Shown: piece by piece, positions 39,699-52,579 of the stretch | Layout: each line of letters begins with the position of its first letter | Numbering within the stretch: position 1 is the first letter of the stretch | From: Edolisoma coerulescens | Lineage: Eukaryota; Chordata; Aves; Passeriformes; Campephagidae | Direction: 5' to 3' | Assembly: GCA_013397115.1 (NCBI GenBank) | Contig: VWZW01000470.1 | Location: forward strand, 1,004,303-1,068,302 | DNA: 64,000 nt | Notes under the pieces: model-generated | Told to the model about the DNA's origin: nothing | What the model saw: only the letters and a program-made list of their open reading frames with translations | The model's database searches: none | Program-made: the position numbers and the translations under genes

Positions 39699-39884
39699 AA
39701 GAGAAAAAAAGAGAAAAAAAGAGAAAAAAGAGGAAAAAAGAGAAAAAAAGAGAAAAAAAGAGAAAAAAAGAGAAAAAAAGAGAAAAAAAGAGAAAAAAAG
39801 AGAAAAAAAGAGAAAAAAAGAGAAAAAAAGAGAAAAAAAGAGAAAAAAAGAGAAAAAAAGAGAAAAAAAGAGAAAAAAAAGAAA
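39699..39884. repeat. 10-bp A-tract minisatellite (GAGAAAAAAA)n
   Basis: About 18 tandem copies of GAGAAAAAAA, nearly perfect in a 10-bp register, with one shortened unit and one GAGG variant near the left end. Because three frames stay open, it yields long artificial Lys/Arg/Glu-rich (plus) and Phe/Leu/Ser-rich (minus) open frames, which are not genes. The homogeneity suggests recent expansion and probable length polymorphism. The 10-bp phasing of seven-A tracts predicts intrinsic DNA curvature. Confidence 0.95.
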
Positions 39885-39889
39885 ACCCG

Positions 39890-42360
39890 TCTCCGTATAA
39901 AAACCAAAGCCTTGAAACCTCATAATAAATAAAGACAGCTGACAATCAGTTACTGACATTCCAAGAAAGATGGGCATGGAGCTCTCAACTCTAGGTCAGG
40001 CACCAAGTCACAAATTTATCGCTAAAGATAATCACAAGTATTCACTATAATACAATGACACAGCTGGCATGAGGATGGAACTGCAGAAAAGATAATCCAT
40101 TCCTAGATAATGTCATCATTTGTATGAACATGTACAAGGACGCCTCAGCCAACGTTTTTACGTGACAAAAGTGGGAGTATCAAAACAACTCCTGTTACGT
40201 GTGTTTCAATATCCATTTAAGAAAGCTGCAAGCAACTATTAAAAACGTATGAATGTACAGCATTAAATTCTGACATTAACAATAAAGTCTGAGAGGTGAC
40301 TGGCAAACATGCTTCCTATTTTTTTGAAAAAGGAAATCTACTGTCTGTTTTACTAAAATTTTAATTTAAAAAGGCAGTTGCACAAACACAGTAAGTAATA
40401 AGCAAAAACAAAAAGCTGAGTTCAACATAAGCCTATGATGAAAGAAAATCCAGTAAATGAAGAAGCATACACTAGCAGAGATTTAACATAAATAGCCATT
40501 TTCCTTGTCTTAAAAGCTCTGCATACTGTCTGCTTTCAGCTGCAGGGAGACATCAGAAAGATTATTTCCCACTCAAAACGGAAAGTAAGTAATTAACAAG
40601 GGGAAAGAAAGAAAAAAAATCAAAGCTATGCCCCACAAAGAATCAACCGTTACTTGCCTAGAACATTTACAAATAATTTATAAAAGCAACTGTTTCTGCA
40701 GGGTGAGGGAGAAGGATACAGTTTTTCAGTCTTCTTCTGAGTGCCCTTTAACACACACAACCTGAAAACTGTAAGGTCCGTCAGCCATTCTCTATTTATT
40801 ATTTTGCATATAGGTAAAACTAAACAACTACTAAAAGAACAAATCACAACAAACATAGCAAAGAAACCTGTTTTTAATGAAGTGTACATAACTAACCTCT
40901 TCAGTTGCCACCACAAATGCATGCAAAGGTTAAGACAACATCAAGAAGCAATTATACACATTAACACAGCTGATGGCCAAAACAATCCTAGGTTTGTGAC
41001 AAGTTCACATGGATATACAGCTCAGAACCGCTGCCCCTCAAGTTGCCTTTGTCATTGCCAGCTGTTGACAGCTAACAGGTTACTCTGAAGTTAGCTTAAT
41101 GGGTGTCCTCTGTCCTCATCACACCTGAACATTCAGTCTTCCCCCGTAACCCACTTTCGTAATATCCAACTTCTTCCAGAAGTACTTAGGAATTATAGTC
41201 CTGTCTTTAGATTTGTTTTCTCCAACTTGGATGCCCCTACAAAGAAGACCGCTTTTCTTTAGGCATGCAGAAGCTTTACTCTCCTCCTCAACAAGTTTGC
41301 AGCAATTTCTACTGCAGCAGAATTCAGGGGTTCTTTAAAATGTCTTCCAGCAAACCTATCCTGCGAGTATACAGCAGGTCACTCATTCCAGCTGCTTCTC
41401 CTATGTGCTGCCAGATCGTGACCACGCTTTAGCTACTTCCATCCATAGTCCAGCACCTGAACTTAGAACTATGTTGGATGTTTTTGCACCAATATGACAG
41501 TTTTGGCACTGGAGCGTGGGCAGACGCAGGCAGAGCTTTCAGTCTGGCATTTCTACTGTCAAAATAGCAACCCCCAGCAGGAGAGCAAGGCAGATAGCAA
41601 GGGAAAATAGTAACCTAAAGTTCTCAGGCTAGATTTACCAGTGGATGCCTCAAAGCTTTAAGGCCTCCTGAGTAGCCAAGGCCACGGCTTAACAAGGAAG
41701 AGAAAATCCATTCATAAATCCAGAAAACCAAGTTAAAAAAAGAAAAGCCCCAGCCAGAATACCAGTTACTTCTATTTTGTCTGGCAATGAAGTTCTCAGC
41801 TTCCTAGACAAGTAAACACCTTCACTCACTGTGCATGGCTGCCATCTGGAACTCGGAAAAAAAATTCTCTTACCTACTTTGTACAGCTCTTACACAAACA
41901 CGGCGTTAGATGGACAGAAAAGGATGTACTAAAAATAGCGTCCGTCAGCCAAGGAATAGAGCACTGCCCTGAGTGGAACGAGGGGAGCTCTGCAGGAAGG
42001 CTCCCTGCAGAGAAGGATTGCAGTAAGAGGGGGGAAAATGCACAACGTCCTAAATATAAGTGATGGGGGGGAGAGATGTAAAAGGAAAAAATCCCACGCC
42101 CACTTTAAATTTTAAAGAAAAATCTTCCTAAACTAATATCCAAGTGGATCTGAACACACTTTTTCAACTACTTGGATTTACTCACAGAAATGAAATTAAA
42201 AGTTAGATGTATTTAATTGCTGGAGAGAACACTAGCTGAGAAAGTGACACTGTGGACACTGGGGATGACAGCATACCCACAAAAAGGTATAACCAATCAC
42301 ATCTAGGTCACAAGCCAAAAGTACATACAGTTAGCTGCAGATTTTTTCCACTCCAAGCGA
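39890..42360. other. AT-rich intronic sequence, no gene
   Basis: No exon, RNA gene or confident repeat is seen. The open frames on both strands at about 40650-41090 have no recognisable features. Confidence 0.5.
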
Positions 42361-42380
42361 TATATATAGTTCTATATTAA

Positions 42381-42402
42381 CACACACACACACACACACA
42401 CA
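42381..42402. repeat. (CA)11 microsatellite
   Basis: Eleven perfect CA dinucleotides, the longest CA tract in the window and a likely polymorphic marker. Confidence 0.95.
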
Positions 42403-42409
42403 AAAAGGT

Positions 42410-42960
42410 TTGCTGGTCATATATCCTCAGCATTTATGGCAAATTATTAATCAAGTCCCACCTGAAACAATTTGTTAAATTGATTTTAATCACTGGGCCT
42501 CTCATGTGAAGCTTTGTATAATCAGCATTTCATTTACAAAATTAATTGCCTGATTGATTCTCAAGAGGCAGTAGCTGTCATTACACTGCTGTCATAACTT
42601 TTGAGTAGGGGTGTCACAACACTGAATTCTGACAGTATGAAGAGCACTGCTATTTAAAAAATGAGGGCGGGGAGGTAGGGGGGAAACAAATACAGTGATT
42701 TCACAGAATTGCTCTTTAGCCCGATAGAATGTTAAAACCATTTCCCAGCAGTTTCAGCCAGCCTCCCCGTTTTCCATTCATTGAATAATGCGCTACTCAG
42801 CTATTCAGTATCTTTTCTTAGAGGCAGGTTCATTTAATTCAATTTTATCATAGTTGCGGTTGCATAAAATGAGTTTGTTGTTGAATATACAAAAGATTTA
42901 ATCACAGGCCGCTCTTAAGGTTATTTGTAGAGCAGAGTTTGACTTTCAAATACATGGAAC
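42410..42960. promoter_or_regulatory. Possible conserved noncoding / enhancer block
   Basis: The region is rich in homeodomain and TALE-type motifs: ATTATTAATC, AAATTGATTTTAATC, TTAATTGCC, TGATTGATT and TTAATTCAATTTTATC. Complexity is even and no repeat family was recognised, apart from a G/A-rich stretch near 42660-42690. This resembles developmental noncoding elements in large introns. Conservation was not testable here. Confidence 0.25.
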
Positions 42961-43227
42961 TTTTTTCTACATCCAAAACCGTCTGAAAGCTATTTTCAAT
43001 TAGATTTTTTTTTTGTGTTGTTCCTAAACAAAGCAAGGCAAACCATAACTTTACAGAACTTATCTAGGAGCTCCTTTAGAAAGCTTTTTTTCCTCCCCTT
43101 GTATTTTAAGCTGTGCATGAGCCTCAGAGCCCTGCCAGAGTTGGAGCAAAGCTCCTATATTTGCTGTAGTTACTCCTATACCCCATCGCTACTATATTCT
43201 TGGAAAAGACCGGTGCTCCGGGGAGGC

Positions 43228-43375
43228 GGTGCAGGCCAGTGGTTAGGGCACTGAGTCATAAGACAGGGCTTCTATTCCTGGCTCAGCAGCTGACCTGATA
43301 TGCAAACATGAGCACAACACTTCACCTTCCTGTGACTGGGTTTTCACTCTCATAACAACAAGTATTATATGCACT
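43228..43375 (+). mobile_element. MIR SINE, near full-length but diverged
   Basis: CCAGTGGTTAGGGCACTGAG matches the tRNA-derived head, and GGGCTTCTATTCCTGGCTC matches the B-box region (gggttcgaatcccggctc). The core GAGCACAACACTTCACCTTCC corresponds to gggcaagtcacttaacctctc, and GACTGGGTTTTCACTCTCAT to gcctcagtttcctcatct. It is in the plus orientation, opposite to ARID1B. Divergence and small gaps mark it as ancient. Confidence 0.75.
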
Positions 43376-45069
43376 TTTAACAGGGAAAAAGACATGAAGA
43401 CTTTGGGGAGACTGATGCCAGTTATTAGCGACAAGAAACAGGACTAGGAGTCAGAAAGAGAAGGCTAAGGGAGGGAAACTCCTCAAACCTCTAGAGTGTT
43501 TGAAAAAAGGAGAAATTGCATCAACAGGCTGCAACAAGGTACTCTAAATATTCAGAAACCTATCTTCCGAAGAAAAAAGGTCCCTGGAAACATCTTAAAA
43601 AGAAGCGGAAACAAAAAAAAAGCTCAAAAATAAGCCCCTCAACTGCTCAAATTCAACCTTATACACTAGATTTCATCAAGTGCTCATGAATGAAGCAAAT
43701 GTAAAATTTCTAGGCTGTGCTGTGAGATGACACTATTACCAAAAAAAAGCAAATGACAACTCTTCAAAAAACCACATTATACTTACTGCTGGTATTTGTA
43801 ACTAACCTCACCAGAACGCAATTCCAGAATAAATCAGAGTCCAGGTGACATTAGAATCTAGCAGATACTCTAGACAACATAGCCCCTTTTTTCTTCCTAC
43901 CCCCAATTCTTAGTCTCATCCCTAACTGCTGCCAAATATTATCTTCCATTCCTCTCTGCAAAGTGCTCTGCCACTTGAGTGGCTTTAAGCAATTTTCTTC
44001 CCTTTTGGCAGGTGTCTGAGTTCATGATGAATAAAATTGGGGAGGAGGGAAGACATGGACAGGGGGACACCAAAACAAACATCATTTACAAAATTGATAG
44101 GTTACTGAAATAAAGATGCATAAAAGGATAAAAGAATGGAAAACTCCACCAGGCAAACAAAAGCAATTGGTTGTTTTCTTTTTCCATAGCCACAACATGA
44201 AATTTCAGCTAAGGGAGGTTCAGAAAGTTCTGTCCACGCTGAGAAGTAGCTGCCAGGGTTTGAAGTTATATCCTTCTGCCACACCAGCAAGAGTTCAGAA
44301 AAAGGAAATAATCAGTCACCCTACTCACAACACGGGATAGCAGACTGGGACACTAAAAAGCAGTGTAAAGGACTCATTTTCTGTATTTGTTGGTTTCTAG
44401 CTTCACAGCAGGTAGCTTACTCATTAATCTAGCAACTTCTCTTTTCAAGTCTAACTTTTTTTTTTTTTAAATAGGTAAAAAATGGTCTTAATTAAAAATA
44501 AGAAAACAGGGGAAAGCCCCTAGCTAGAGCCAATATATGCAGAATTCCTAAAAGATATATTTAGCATCAGGATAATTGGAAAGCAAACTTAGCTCTATAA
44601 CAGAAGCCCTGTCACTTCTTCAACTGCCAAGAAACTTCTCTTGTAACGTATTTTCTATATTAAAACTGCTTCCTGTAGAGACTGAAAAAACTTGGTTGGA
44701 AATAGTGCAAAATGTTAAGTTACCTGGGAACTAACTAGTTCATCTTTTTACCATCATTCCATAATGATCTCTGTATCACACTGGTTGAACATCGCAAAAA
44801 TCCAGTGTCCCAGTTAGAGACATAGCGGCAGCATCAGCTCAGTCCAAGGGTCAGCTACCAACAGATCATGAATCTGGAGCTACACACCCATATTGTGGAG
44901 CTGGAGCAATAGAATTTTGGTGAGTACCTGCGTGTGATTATTTTGCATTTATAATGACTGTTCTCATCAACACAGACACTGTCAGCAGCACGGAACTAAG
45001 TTTCTGGGCAGAAGCAAACCAAACAAAAATTCACCAGCAACAGGTGATTTAAAGCACTAGAAAACTGAA

Positions 45070-45087
45070 GGGGGGGGGTGTGTGTGT
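45070..45087. repeat. G9 run plus (TG)4
   Basis: Nine G followed by TGTGTGTG. A simple repeat likely to vary in length. Confidence 0.85.
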
Positions 45088-45937
45088 CAGTAGTTAAAAT
45101 AAAAATAAAATCAAAATCAATCACCAGAACAAACTACACTTATGAGTGGGAATTTTCATTATTGATTGAAAACATTTAATAGTTAAGTTATAAATTAGAA
45201 AAAACAGTAAACTGAAGGTTGAAGCCCTTGTATCACTTGAGAGAACAATGTGACTAGAAACCATGAATCCATACACATGCCTACATTCACACCCGCTTCA
45301 TTGTATAATGTAACTGATTCCCAAGTATCATTTTACAATTCTGATTAGGTCTTACAAAAATCTTGTTTATTAAATTGCTTTCTTTAGGCATTCATAGCTG
45401 CTAATTTGTTTCCAACTAAATCATGTATCATCTGAAAAAGATTACATTGCAACAGCAAAACAACACTCCTGGGGTTACACTTCATCTGGATTTTAGAATT
45501 AAAAGGACAAAGACTCAAGGAGTTGTAAATTTCACTTTAAAGGTGGTGGTGAGAACACCCTGCACGTAATTCTAAAACTACTAGTGCACTTAGCATGTAG
45601 CAGCTGTACTGAAACAAACATAGGAGATCAAAACCTCAAAGTATTAAGGGATCTGTTCATCTTTAAATTTTAATTTCTACAATTCAAAAAAATCGATCAA
45701 CATACATGCATTTATACAAACATTTTGAAAGCAAAATAACTTCTTGTTATCATAATTTAAAAGCTACGCTGATTTAAAAATACTGTAAGCTCTAATTCCC
45801 ACATGTTTTAAACAAACTTAAAATTTTGCAGAGATTTGGGAATGACTTCCGAAGAACTCTAGAGAAATGACCTCCGAAAAATGTATCTCAATGTTCATAC
45901 AAAGTTCACTGTGACTTACGCAGGGATAAAAAAGTCA

Positions 45938-45958
45938 GACCTGGGTTTAAACCAGGTC
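45938..45958. repeat. Near-perfect 21-bp palindrome
   Basis: GACCTG and CAGGTC arms flank GGTTTAAAC, so the whole is one base short of a perfect palindrome. The arms contain CAGGT cores of ZEB/SNAI type by motif only. Confidence 0.75.
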
Positions 45959-47857
45959 AAATTCTGGTTTACCCTAGAGCCTTCACCTATTTCTCAAAAC
46001 TGGCAGAAGTCACTAAGTCTTCATTGTTCTTGAATTCTTCCACAAATCCTGGCAGACTATGAAATATCTCAGAGCATCTCAGCTCAAACACATGCACGTA
46101 ACACATACACACAGGTAAGTGCAGAAATAAAGAAGTAGGATTAATCATGGGTATGAACACCTCTGCAACAAATCATGTAGGATGTCCAGAATTAAATGCA
46201 TAGTTTTAGTAGAACTACTATTCAGAACTTTCCGTTTCTATACAAAGAAGGCATGTGCTTTCAATACATGATCATAATTTTCTTTTAACATCACACTATT
46301 TAAAATTAAACTAAAAATCAGCATGTGAGACATATCTGGTCTGAGAAATATGAAAGCAGGAAAGCTGATCCACTTCTTCAGTATTTCTCATCCAAAAAAA
46401 ATTTATTTAACAGGAAATCTGATTATGCCATATTCATAGAACTGCCTTCCCTCTCCCACAGCAGAAACCATTATATTTTCAAATTCTCTCTGCCTGAAAA
46501 CTCTTAGCTGCTTTCCACTTCTATGCCCACCTCTTATTTCCCAGTCCTTAAGAGAGCCCACATCAGCCACCACGCAAAAACACCAACACAGCTTTCTAAA
46601 TGCACTTCAAAGAAACTTCTTTATTTGTTAGAGAGGATCTTCAGGATTAATGAGCCCCCTTTGGGCACAACCCAAAATAGAGTATTCCCAACTTCCTAAA
46701 ATTACTATATCTAGAACAGAAGTAAAACTAACAATCAGGTTAGATGGGAAGAAAAGAGAAGGGAATCACTACCTTCATAAACACTGAAGCAGTACAGGTA
46801 CAAGGAATCTTTTCTGTAAGTCTGAGTAAGCTATTTCTGGGGGCAACAGCTATTTGAATATATTTACATCTAAACCTTCTCCAAGGTGGCAAGTTACATG
46901 AGCACCTTCCTGCAGCTGTTGAGGGCTCAAGACAGTTCACTCTGTCAAAATCACTTGGTCTAGTCATTAGAGGTCATTTAGCAGCAAAGACAGATGTTTC
47001 TCAGCTGACATAACCAAAAGGCAAAATGGAGCAAACAAACCCAAAGACTCATTTTAGAAACAAAGTATCTGCAACTCCAATTTCAGGTATTGTTCAATTT
47101 AGAAAGATGCTCTTCATGTGACACTCATTCGCAACCTTCAATTTAGATTAAAGAGCTGCAGATACCACATGTAGAATTCTGAAACATATGTTCCCTTTAT
47201 TCTTCAAAGAATATAAATCTTTACTTAAGGCCACACTATTCACTTCATATCTGACATTTCAGCTAAACCCAGCTCTTCTGCTGAGTACTATCATTTCTTG
47301 AACACATTCTTCCTCTTCTCACTTCTACGCTCCTACCCACAGTTGTTTTTCTTTTTTCTGCTCAGCTCTTTCACACAAAAAGAAATTGAATTAAAAAAGG
47401 AAAACTGAAACTGATTACACACTAGAAATACTGTCAAGTATGAAAATTAAATGCTACATATTTTTAAACTAAACTGCTTAATGCCAAAGAAGAGGAGAAA
47501 CTGGTTACAAAGCCAACACAGAAAAATAATCATTTCAGGAAGAAATACACCTGAACAACAGACAACCAGATAAAATTAAAATGGGATATTACACTCAAAA
47601 ATACACAAACATCATCAGTTATTTTGACAGAAAACACACAGTTTCCAAAAACCAGAAATAACTCAGACACCTGAAATAATCCTGAAGGAATCCATATATC
47701 CTCTCACACCAATTCTATGTAAAGTTCAGCTTGCACAAACCTTTGGGGAGACAAGGGGAAAGAGTAAGTATAAATAATTCTTTTTTGCTCAGTCTGTTAC
47801 TACTACAGGACAGATGAACATCTGCCATGAATGTTAGGTCTGCCGTATCCTGTCTCA

Positions 47858-47925
47858 GAGCTGACGGATAGATTAAATGACCTCTTGATGTCCCTTCAAG
47901 CCTTGCTCTGCTATGATTTGGAGGT
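47858..47925 (+). mobile_element. CR1 LINE 3' end fragment
   Basis: GATTAAATGACCTCTTGATGTCCCTTCAAGCC followed by TGCTATGATT matches the CR1 3' terminus (ctagatgacctcttgaggtcccttccagcc...tctatgatt). It is a 5'-truncated piece in the plus orientation, with the terminal octamer array decayed. Confidence 0.7.
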
Positions 47926-48334
47926 TATTACATCACCTCTATTTTATTATAAGACTTCTCCCATTTCTGCAATTTTTCATTTCAAGTCATAATCCTCAAT
48001 TCCTAGAACAACGAAACCACATGAACATTACAACACTGCAAACATACTAGATAAACTGATAAAATAAAATTAAGGGAATAAAAAGAGGTATGTTTTTCAA
48101 ACCAGTCATTTCATAAGGAGTAAAAAAAAGATACGTAAGAAAAACTATTTCTAAGTAATTTATGTCGATATTTGCAGAAACTGTTAAAATACTGTAAAAA
48201 ATGTTTACATATTCCTGTTTTTGGGGAGGTGTGAATGTAAGGATGGGATGAACTGTGTGCTAAGCAGCAATGGAGATATGGGCAGAAGAGAACCAGAGAA
48301 GATGGCCAACTTCAAAGAACCATCCATGTGAATA

Positions 48335-48370
48335 CCTCTTTCTAGGTACTCACCTCTTTCCAGGTACGCA
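48335..48370. repeat. 18-bp tandem duplication
   Basis: CCTCTTTCTAGGTACTCA is followed directly by CCTCTTTCCAGGTACGCA (two differences) and a partial third copy. On the minus strand the first unit reads GAG|GTGAGTA, a near-ideal splice donor. No acceptor with an ARID1B-like exon was seen upstream. Confidence 0.85.
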
Positions 48371-49013
48371 CCTTTGACTGAACCAGGCAAGAGACGTCAC
48401 CCCTACCAAACATACCTTCTACACATCATCACCCTTCTCCTGACTATACTGCATACCAGAAGGGTTCCTGCACCATCCCCTTCCTCTGAATCCAATTTGA
48501 GTTGCTCCTTGCACAACTTGTGCCTAGCAAGTCAATTACGGTCTTGTCTTGTGTAAAGATCAATAAATTCCAGCAATTCTCTAAACAATTAACATTTTTG
48601 GAAGCAGTTTTTTCAACTTCATCAAGGAAGCTTCTTTCTGTGATCCATGGAGATACATGCAATTAGAGCCACAGCACAACAAAACTCAAGGAATAATGAG
48701 AAACAGGAAACAAAAAGTGTCCAACACAGAACTCAATTAGACAGTCACACACTATTCCACCTGTTGCGCTCTACACCGAGTACTGGGAAAATCACGGTGG
48801 TGGGGGAGGAAATGCAGATATATGCAAGCAGCTAGGAACACGAATTCTGATCCCTTTTTATATCCTATTGTTATCCACAACCCAGGAAGCTGTTAATTGG
48901 CCTAAGTAATTGGTTTAAATACCCAAGTCCCATTATAAAAATATACTATAAAAATGCTTACACACTTATCACAACCAAGAAATCCTTAACTAAAGTTCAA
49001 AGCTGAAAAGGCA

Positions 49014-49258
49014 CAAGGGGCTTGTCTACACTGAAGGAAAAAAATGCATAATTACACCAATATAACCATCTCAGTGTGGAAACTTTCTTCAGCATAAGAG
49101 TACCCTTTCCCTCTTAAGCTTACGTGGTTTGGAAGCAGAGTAAGACAAACCATAAAAACTCTTATTCTGGTATAAGAGTGTCTCCATAGGGAGTTATATT
49201 GGTATAATTATAGCATATAATTATAGCACATAGCTGTACTGTGTAGACAAGTACTAGA
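49014..49258. mobile_element. hAT-like nonautonomous DNA transposon (MITE)
   Basis: Terminal inverted repeats CTTGTCTACAC (49021-49031) and GTGTAGACAAG (49241-49251) are perfect over 11 bp; the left end may extend to CAAGGGG. The ends match the CTTGTCTACAC-type termini I recall from sauropsid hAT MITEs. Sub-terminal arms AATTACACCAATATAACC and GTTATATTGGTATAATT are also inverted copies. The interior ATAAGAGTGTCTCCATAGGG fits the same family. It has no transposase and target-site duplications could not be defined. Confidence 0.72.
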
Positions 49259-49734
49259 TGCCCAGTCCACATATATTTTCTAGCAAAACAAATGGTTATC
49301 AAATTCCAATAGAGGTGCATAAAATACTTAGCTTTTATTTTTGTTTGATGCACCTTCTTCATTTTAAAGTGATGAATTACTACAATTAATCTTCCTTGAA
49401 AATGCTTTTCTCTCTGCTATTCTATATGGTAATAGATTGTTCTTCTGGTGGAGGCATCATAAACTAACACTTTGAGAATGGCTGCGATATCTCCCACACT
49501 GATTTAGGCTCTCATCATATAAAGCAAGTGGTGAGAAATCAGGTACAAGGAAGGAATAAGGTGCTGTTAACACATTTGACTGTTAGACTCGCACCTTTTA
49601 TAGTACATCCCCAGCCACTTTAAACAGTCAAGTGCTTCAATAATTTAGTCTCTATCCTTCTGACAATTTCATTCTCACCTCATTTGCTATAGAAGTTAAA
49701 ACATTTCAGTCAACCTTGAGGAAGCCATGCTTCC

Positions 49735-49750
49735 TCCTCCTCCTCCTCTT
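49735..49750. repeat. (TCC)5 microsatellite
   Basis: Five TCC trinucleotides, followed by an imperfect TCTTCC tail. Confidence 0.85.
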
Positions 49751-52579
49751 CCTGTACACACTGGGGGGAAAATAGTACATCTGAAAATCATACCACTAGT
49801 TGAACTTCAAACTATAAGAGAGAACTGAAAAAGAGACACAAACTTTAAAACTACAAAAGACTCCTCAAAATCCTTTGAAAATAAGCAACTTTTCAGAGGA
49901 TACCTAACTCAGAAACCTACGCTTAAGCCAAATAAATTGCCACTGTTTGTGAGAAAGATCCCTTAAAAAGGACACAAACAAAAATATGGTTGTGCCAGCC
50001 TCCAAAAAGTGGAAAGCATTGACATCCTGCTACAAAGATGCCAGTGAAATTACTAATCACAATAATACTTCAGTTTGGGCATTTTAAACACTTTACTAAG
50101 AAAGGTTAAGTGAGCCTAGACATAATTAAGGATTATGGTACCCATTTTTCAGGATGCACAGGTAAATCTGTTTAGCAAAATGCATTTTTTCCTCTTTAAC
50201 CATTTTGAAAACATGATACTGCCAAGAAAAGCTCTTTGCAGGATAGGCATGCCTGTGTTTTCTTTTGTCCTAAACAATTTCATCCCTCAGCATAACATCA
50301 GGTCTTGTCACCTTGGAATACAACCCTAGCACTCGGAACACACCTTGTTTGCTTCCACAGCCACCGTCTGTGGCAGAGATCTCCGGACAGAGATGCCCCT
50401 TCCTTCCTCCCCATGCCCAGCACAGTCCCTCAGCCCTCCAAAATGCTCGCTGGGTTTGCTGGCCTGCATGATGCCCCACAGAGAGATCCCCGTGCTGGGT
50501 GAGGAGGATCACCACAGCAGGGAAGCTCCTTCCCAGAGGTGCCCACTTCTTTGCAGCTGAAGTGCCAGCAATGGGTAAAGAGTTTTCAATGGACTGTGAA
50601 GCAGCATCTACACAACAAAACTGCTGCCCTATTTCCAAATCAAAAGCTTGCATCTCTGTACAGAGGAAATTGCGTACCTAAGCATGAAGGTCAACTGATC
50701 TGGCAATTCATCCTGGTATTTTCAAATTTGCCAGTATGTCTGCAAATATGCTGGACAAAAATAAACAATACTGACAGTTCTTGCATGCAAAAAATTGACA
50801 TAGCAAAAGAAAAGCAGCAGCAAAAAAACCTCTGAATAGGCGTTATACAAAGGACAGCAAAGTAGAAATGTATCAAGCTAACAGGAAATGGGTATGAAAA
50901 TCATTAGTTCCAACAGGTTAGCAGGACAAGGAGAGGAAGCTGTTAGTCCAGAACTCCAAAACAAGTCTGGAATCATTTGCCTGTATGAAAACACTATAAA
51001 TAGTGGAAGGAATTAATTTCACCTGCCCTTTGACATCAACACCTGAGCTTATCGGCTTAGACCTTCTTTAGAGCAAGGGGAAAAACATGTAACTTTAGGA
51101 GCATGATTCATTAGACCTGCATTACACATCTACTTTAGGATGAGATGATTCACATGAAAATCTGACTATTTTCTTGCACCAAAGATACACAAAAGGATAG
51201 GTACAAATGCCTACAGTACATATGGTTAGTGAGTTCCACCCTTGAAATCTTATTTTTTAAAGATACTCACAGCTTATTTGGCCACTGCAATCAACGCATT
51301 CTGTATAATTATCATCCTTGGGGGAAAAAAAATTACTCTCTGCCTCAGCTTCTCTCCTTTCAAGAGAGGGATAACAATGACTCCCTGTGCCAGAGAAACA
51401 TTAAGAAATTGCCTGCCATTATTTATAGACTAATTTTACACTCAAGAGGCAATATAGCAAGGAGTTTAGGCTGATAGAAGCCTGTACCACCACCAAAGGG
51501 GCTGTCATGCCCTGACGCCCACCCTCAGTTGAACTGGCCATATTCTCCCTTGCTTTACCTCTGTGCTGCAAAGATTATGCTGCAAGTCAGACCTGCTCAA
51601 TGATCTGGCTGAAAGCTAAACATTCACAGGTCTTGTTTGGCAGGATTAGCTTTCAGACAAATCTTCGAGCTGATGCGACTCACCTTATGACACAAGGGAA
51701 GCAGCGGGGAGCTGATAAAAAGGTGGGGACTGGTCTTTACAGCAGAAGTGAAGTCTTAGATCAGCTTCAGACAACCATCAGACTCACACAGTGGTGCAAG
51801 ATCTTTTAGCAACACAAAACTGGATAAAAGAGTACTCAAGGAGTGTAACAAAAGGCTACTGAAAAATGCAGAAATAAACAAATTAGATTTTCAAGTTTTC
51901 TTCAGTTCTCCCAAGAGAAATTCTGGTTTGGTATCTACACAAAAAGCAGATGTCCATTTGGTTCAACACATATTTTCCTAGGCATTTACGTGTTACAAGC
52001 TTCCTCCTGCTAATTTGCTCTTTGTTTCAGCCTGTGAGCCTCAAAAGCCAAGGACAAAAAGCTGTCTTTCTGAGGAATGCCCACATGGACCTTCTGATCA
52101 ATTATACAGACTGAACTCAATTTTAAAAAATATTTGCTGCTTATTCCTAACTATTAATCTAAAAATGACAAACAAAACATGTTACTGAATGCTCAGTATC
52201 AAACACTTGGGAAAAAAATAGAAATTGGGAAAAAAAAAACCCCTCGCATTCATTGTCTCTTTGGATATATATAAACCCACTTCTGGACAGGAAAACTGCA
52301 TTTCTTCCTACTTCTGCCACACTTACTGAGACAACTTGCTCGAGTAAGACAGACAACCATACATGAGATCAAGAACTTCAAGAAAGTAAAAATGTCATCA
52401 GAAATCATAATTATTTGAACCTTCTATTATGATACCATGACTAGTTGCAGCCTTTAAGAAAAAGCGCCTACTTTCTTCATCTCTTCAAGGAAGACATCAG
52501 CTCCAAGCAAAAAAAGAATTTAAACTGAATGTTAAAAAGCAGGAGTAAAGAAAAGAAACACAGAGAGTAAATCAGACAC

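Larger units (their letters stand above)
43380..47850. other. AT-rich intronic sequence, no gene
   Basis: No exon or RNA gene is recognised. A G9 run followed by GT repeats lies at 45070-45087, and a near-palindrome centred on GGTTTAAAC lies at 45938-45958. Nothing else stands out. Confidence 0.5.

Noticed and set aside
39658..39977. Lys/Arg/Glu-rich and Phe/Leu/Ser-rich open frames on both strands
   Set aside because: They are translations of the 10-bp minisatellite, which lacks stops in several frames.
50270..50653. 127-codon minus-strand open frame in a GC-richer patch
   Set aside because: Plus-strand frames over the same bases are equally open, and no domain or splice context is seen.
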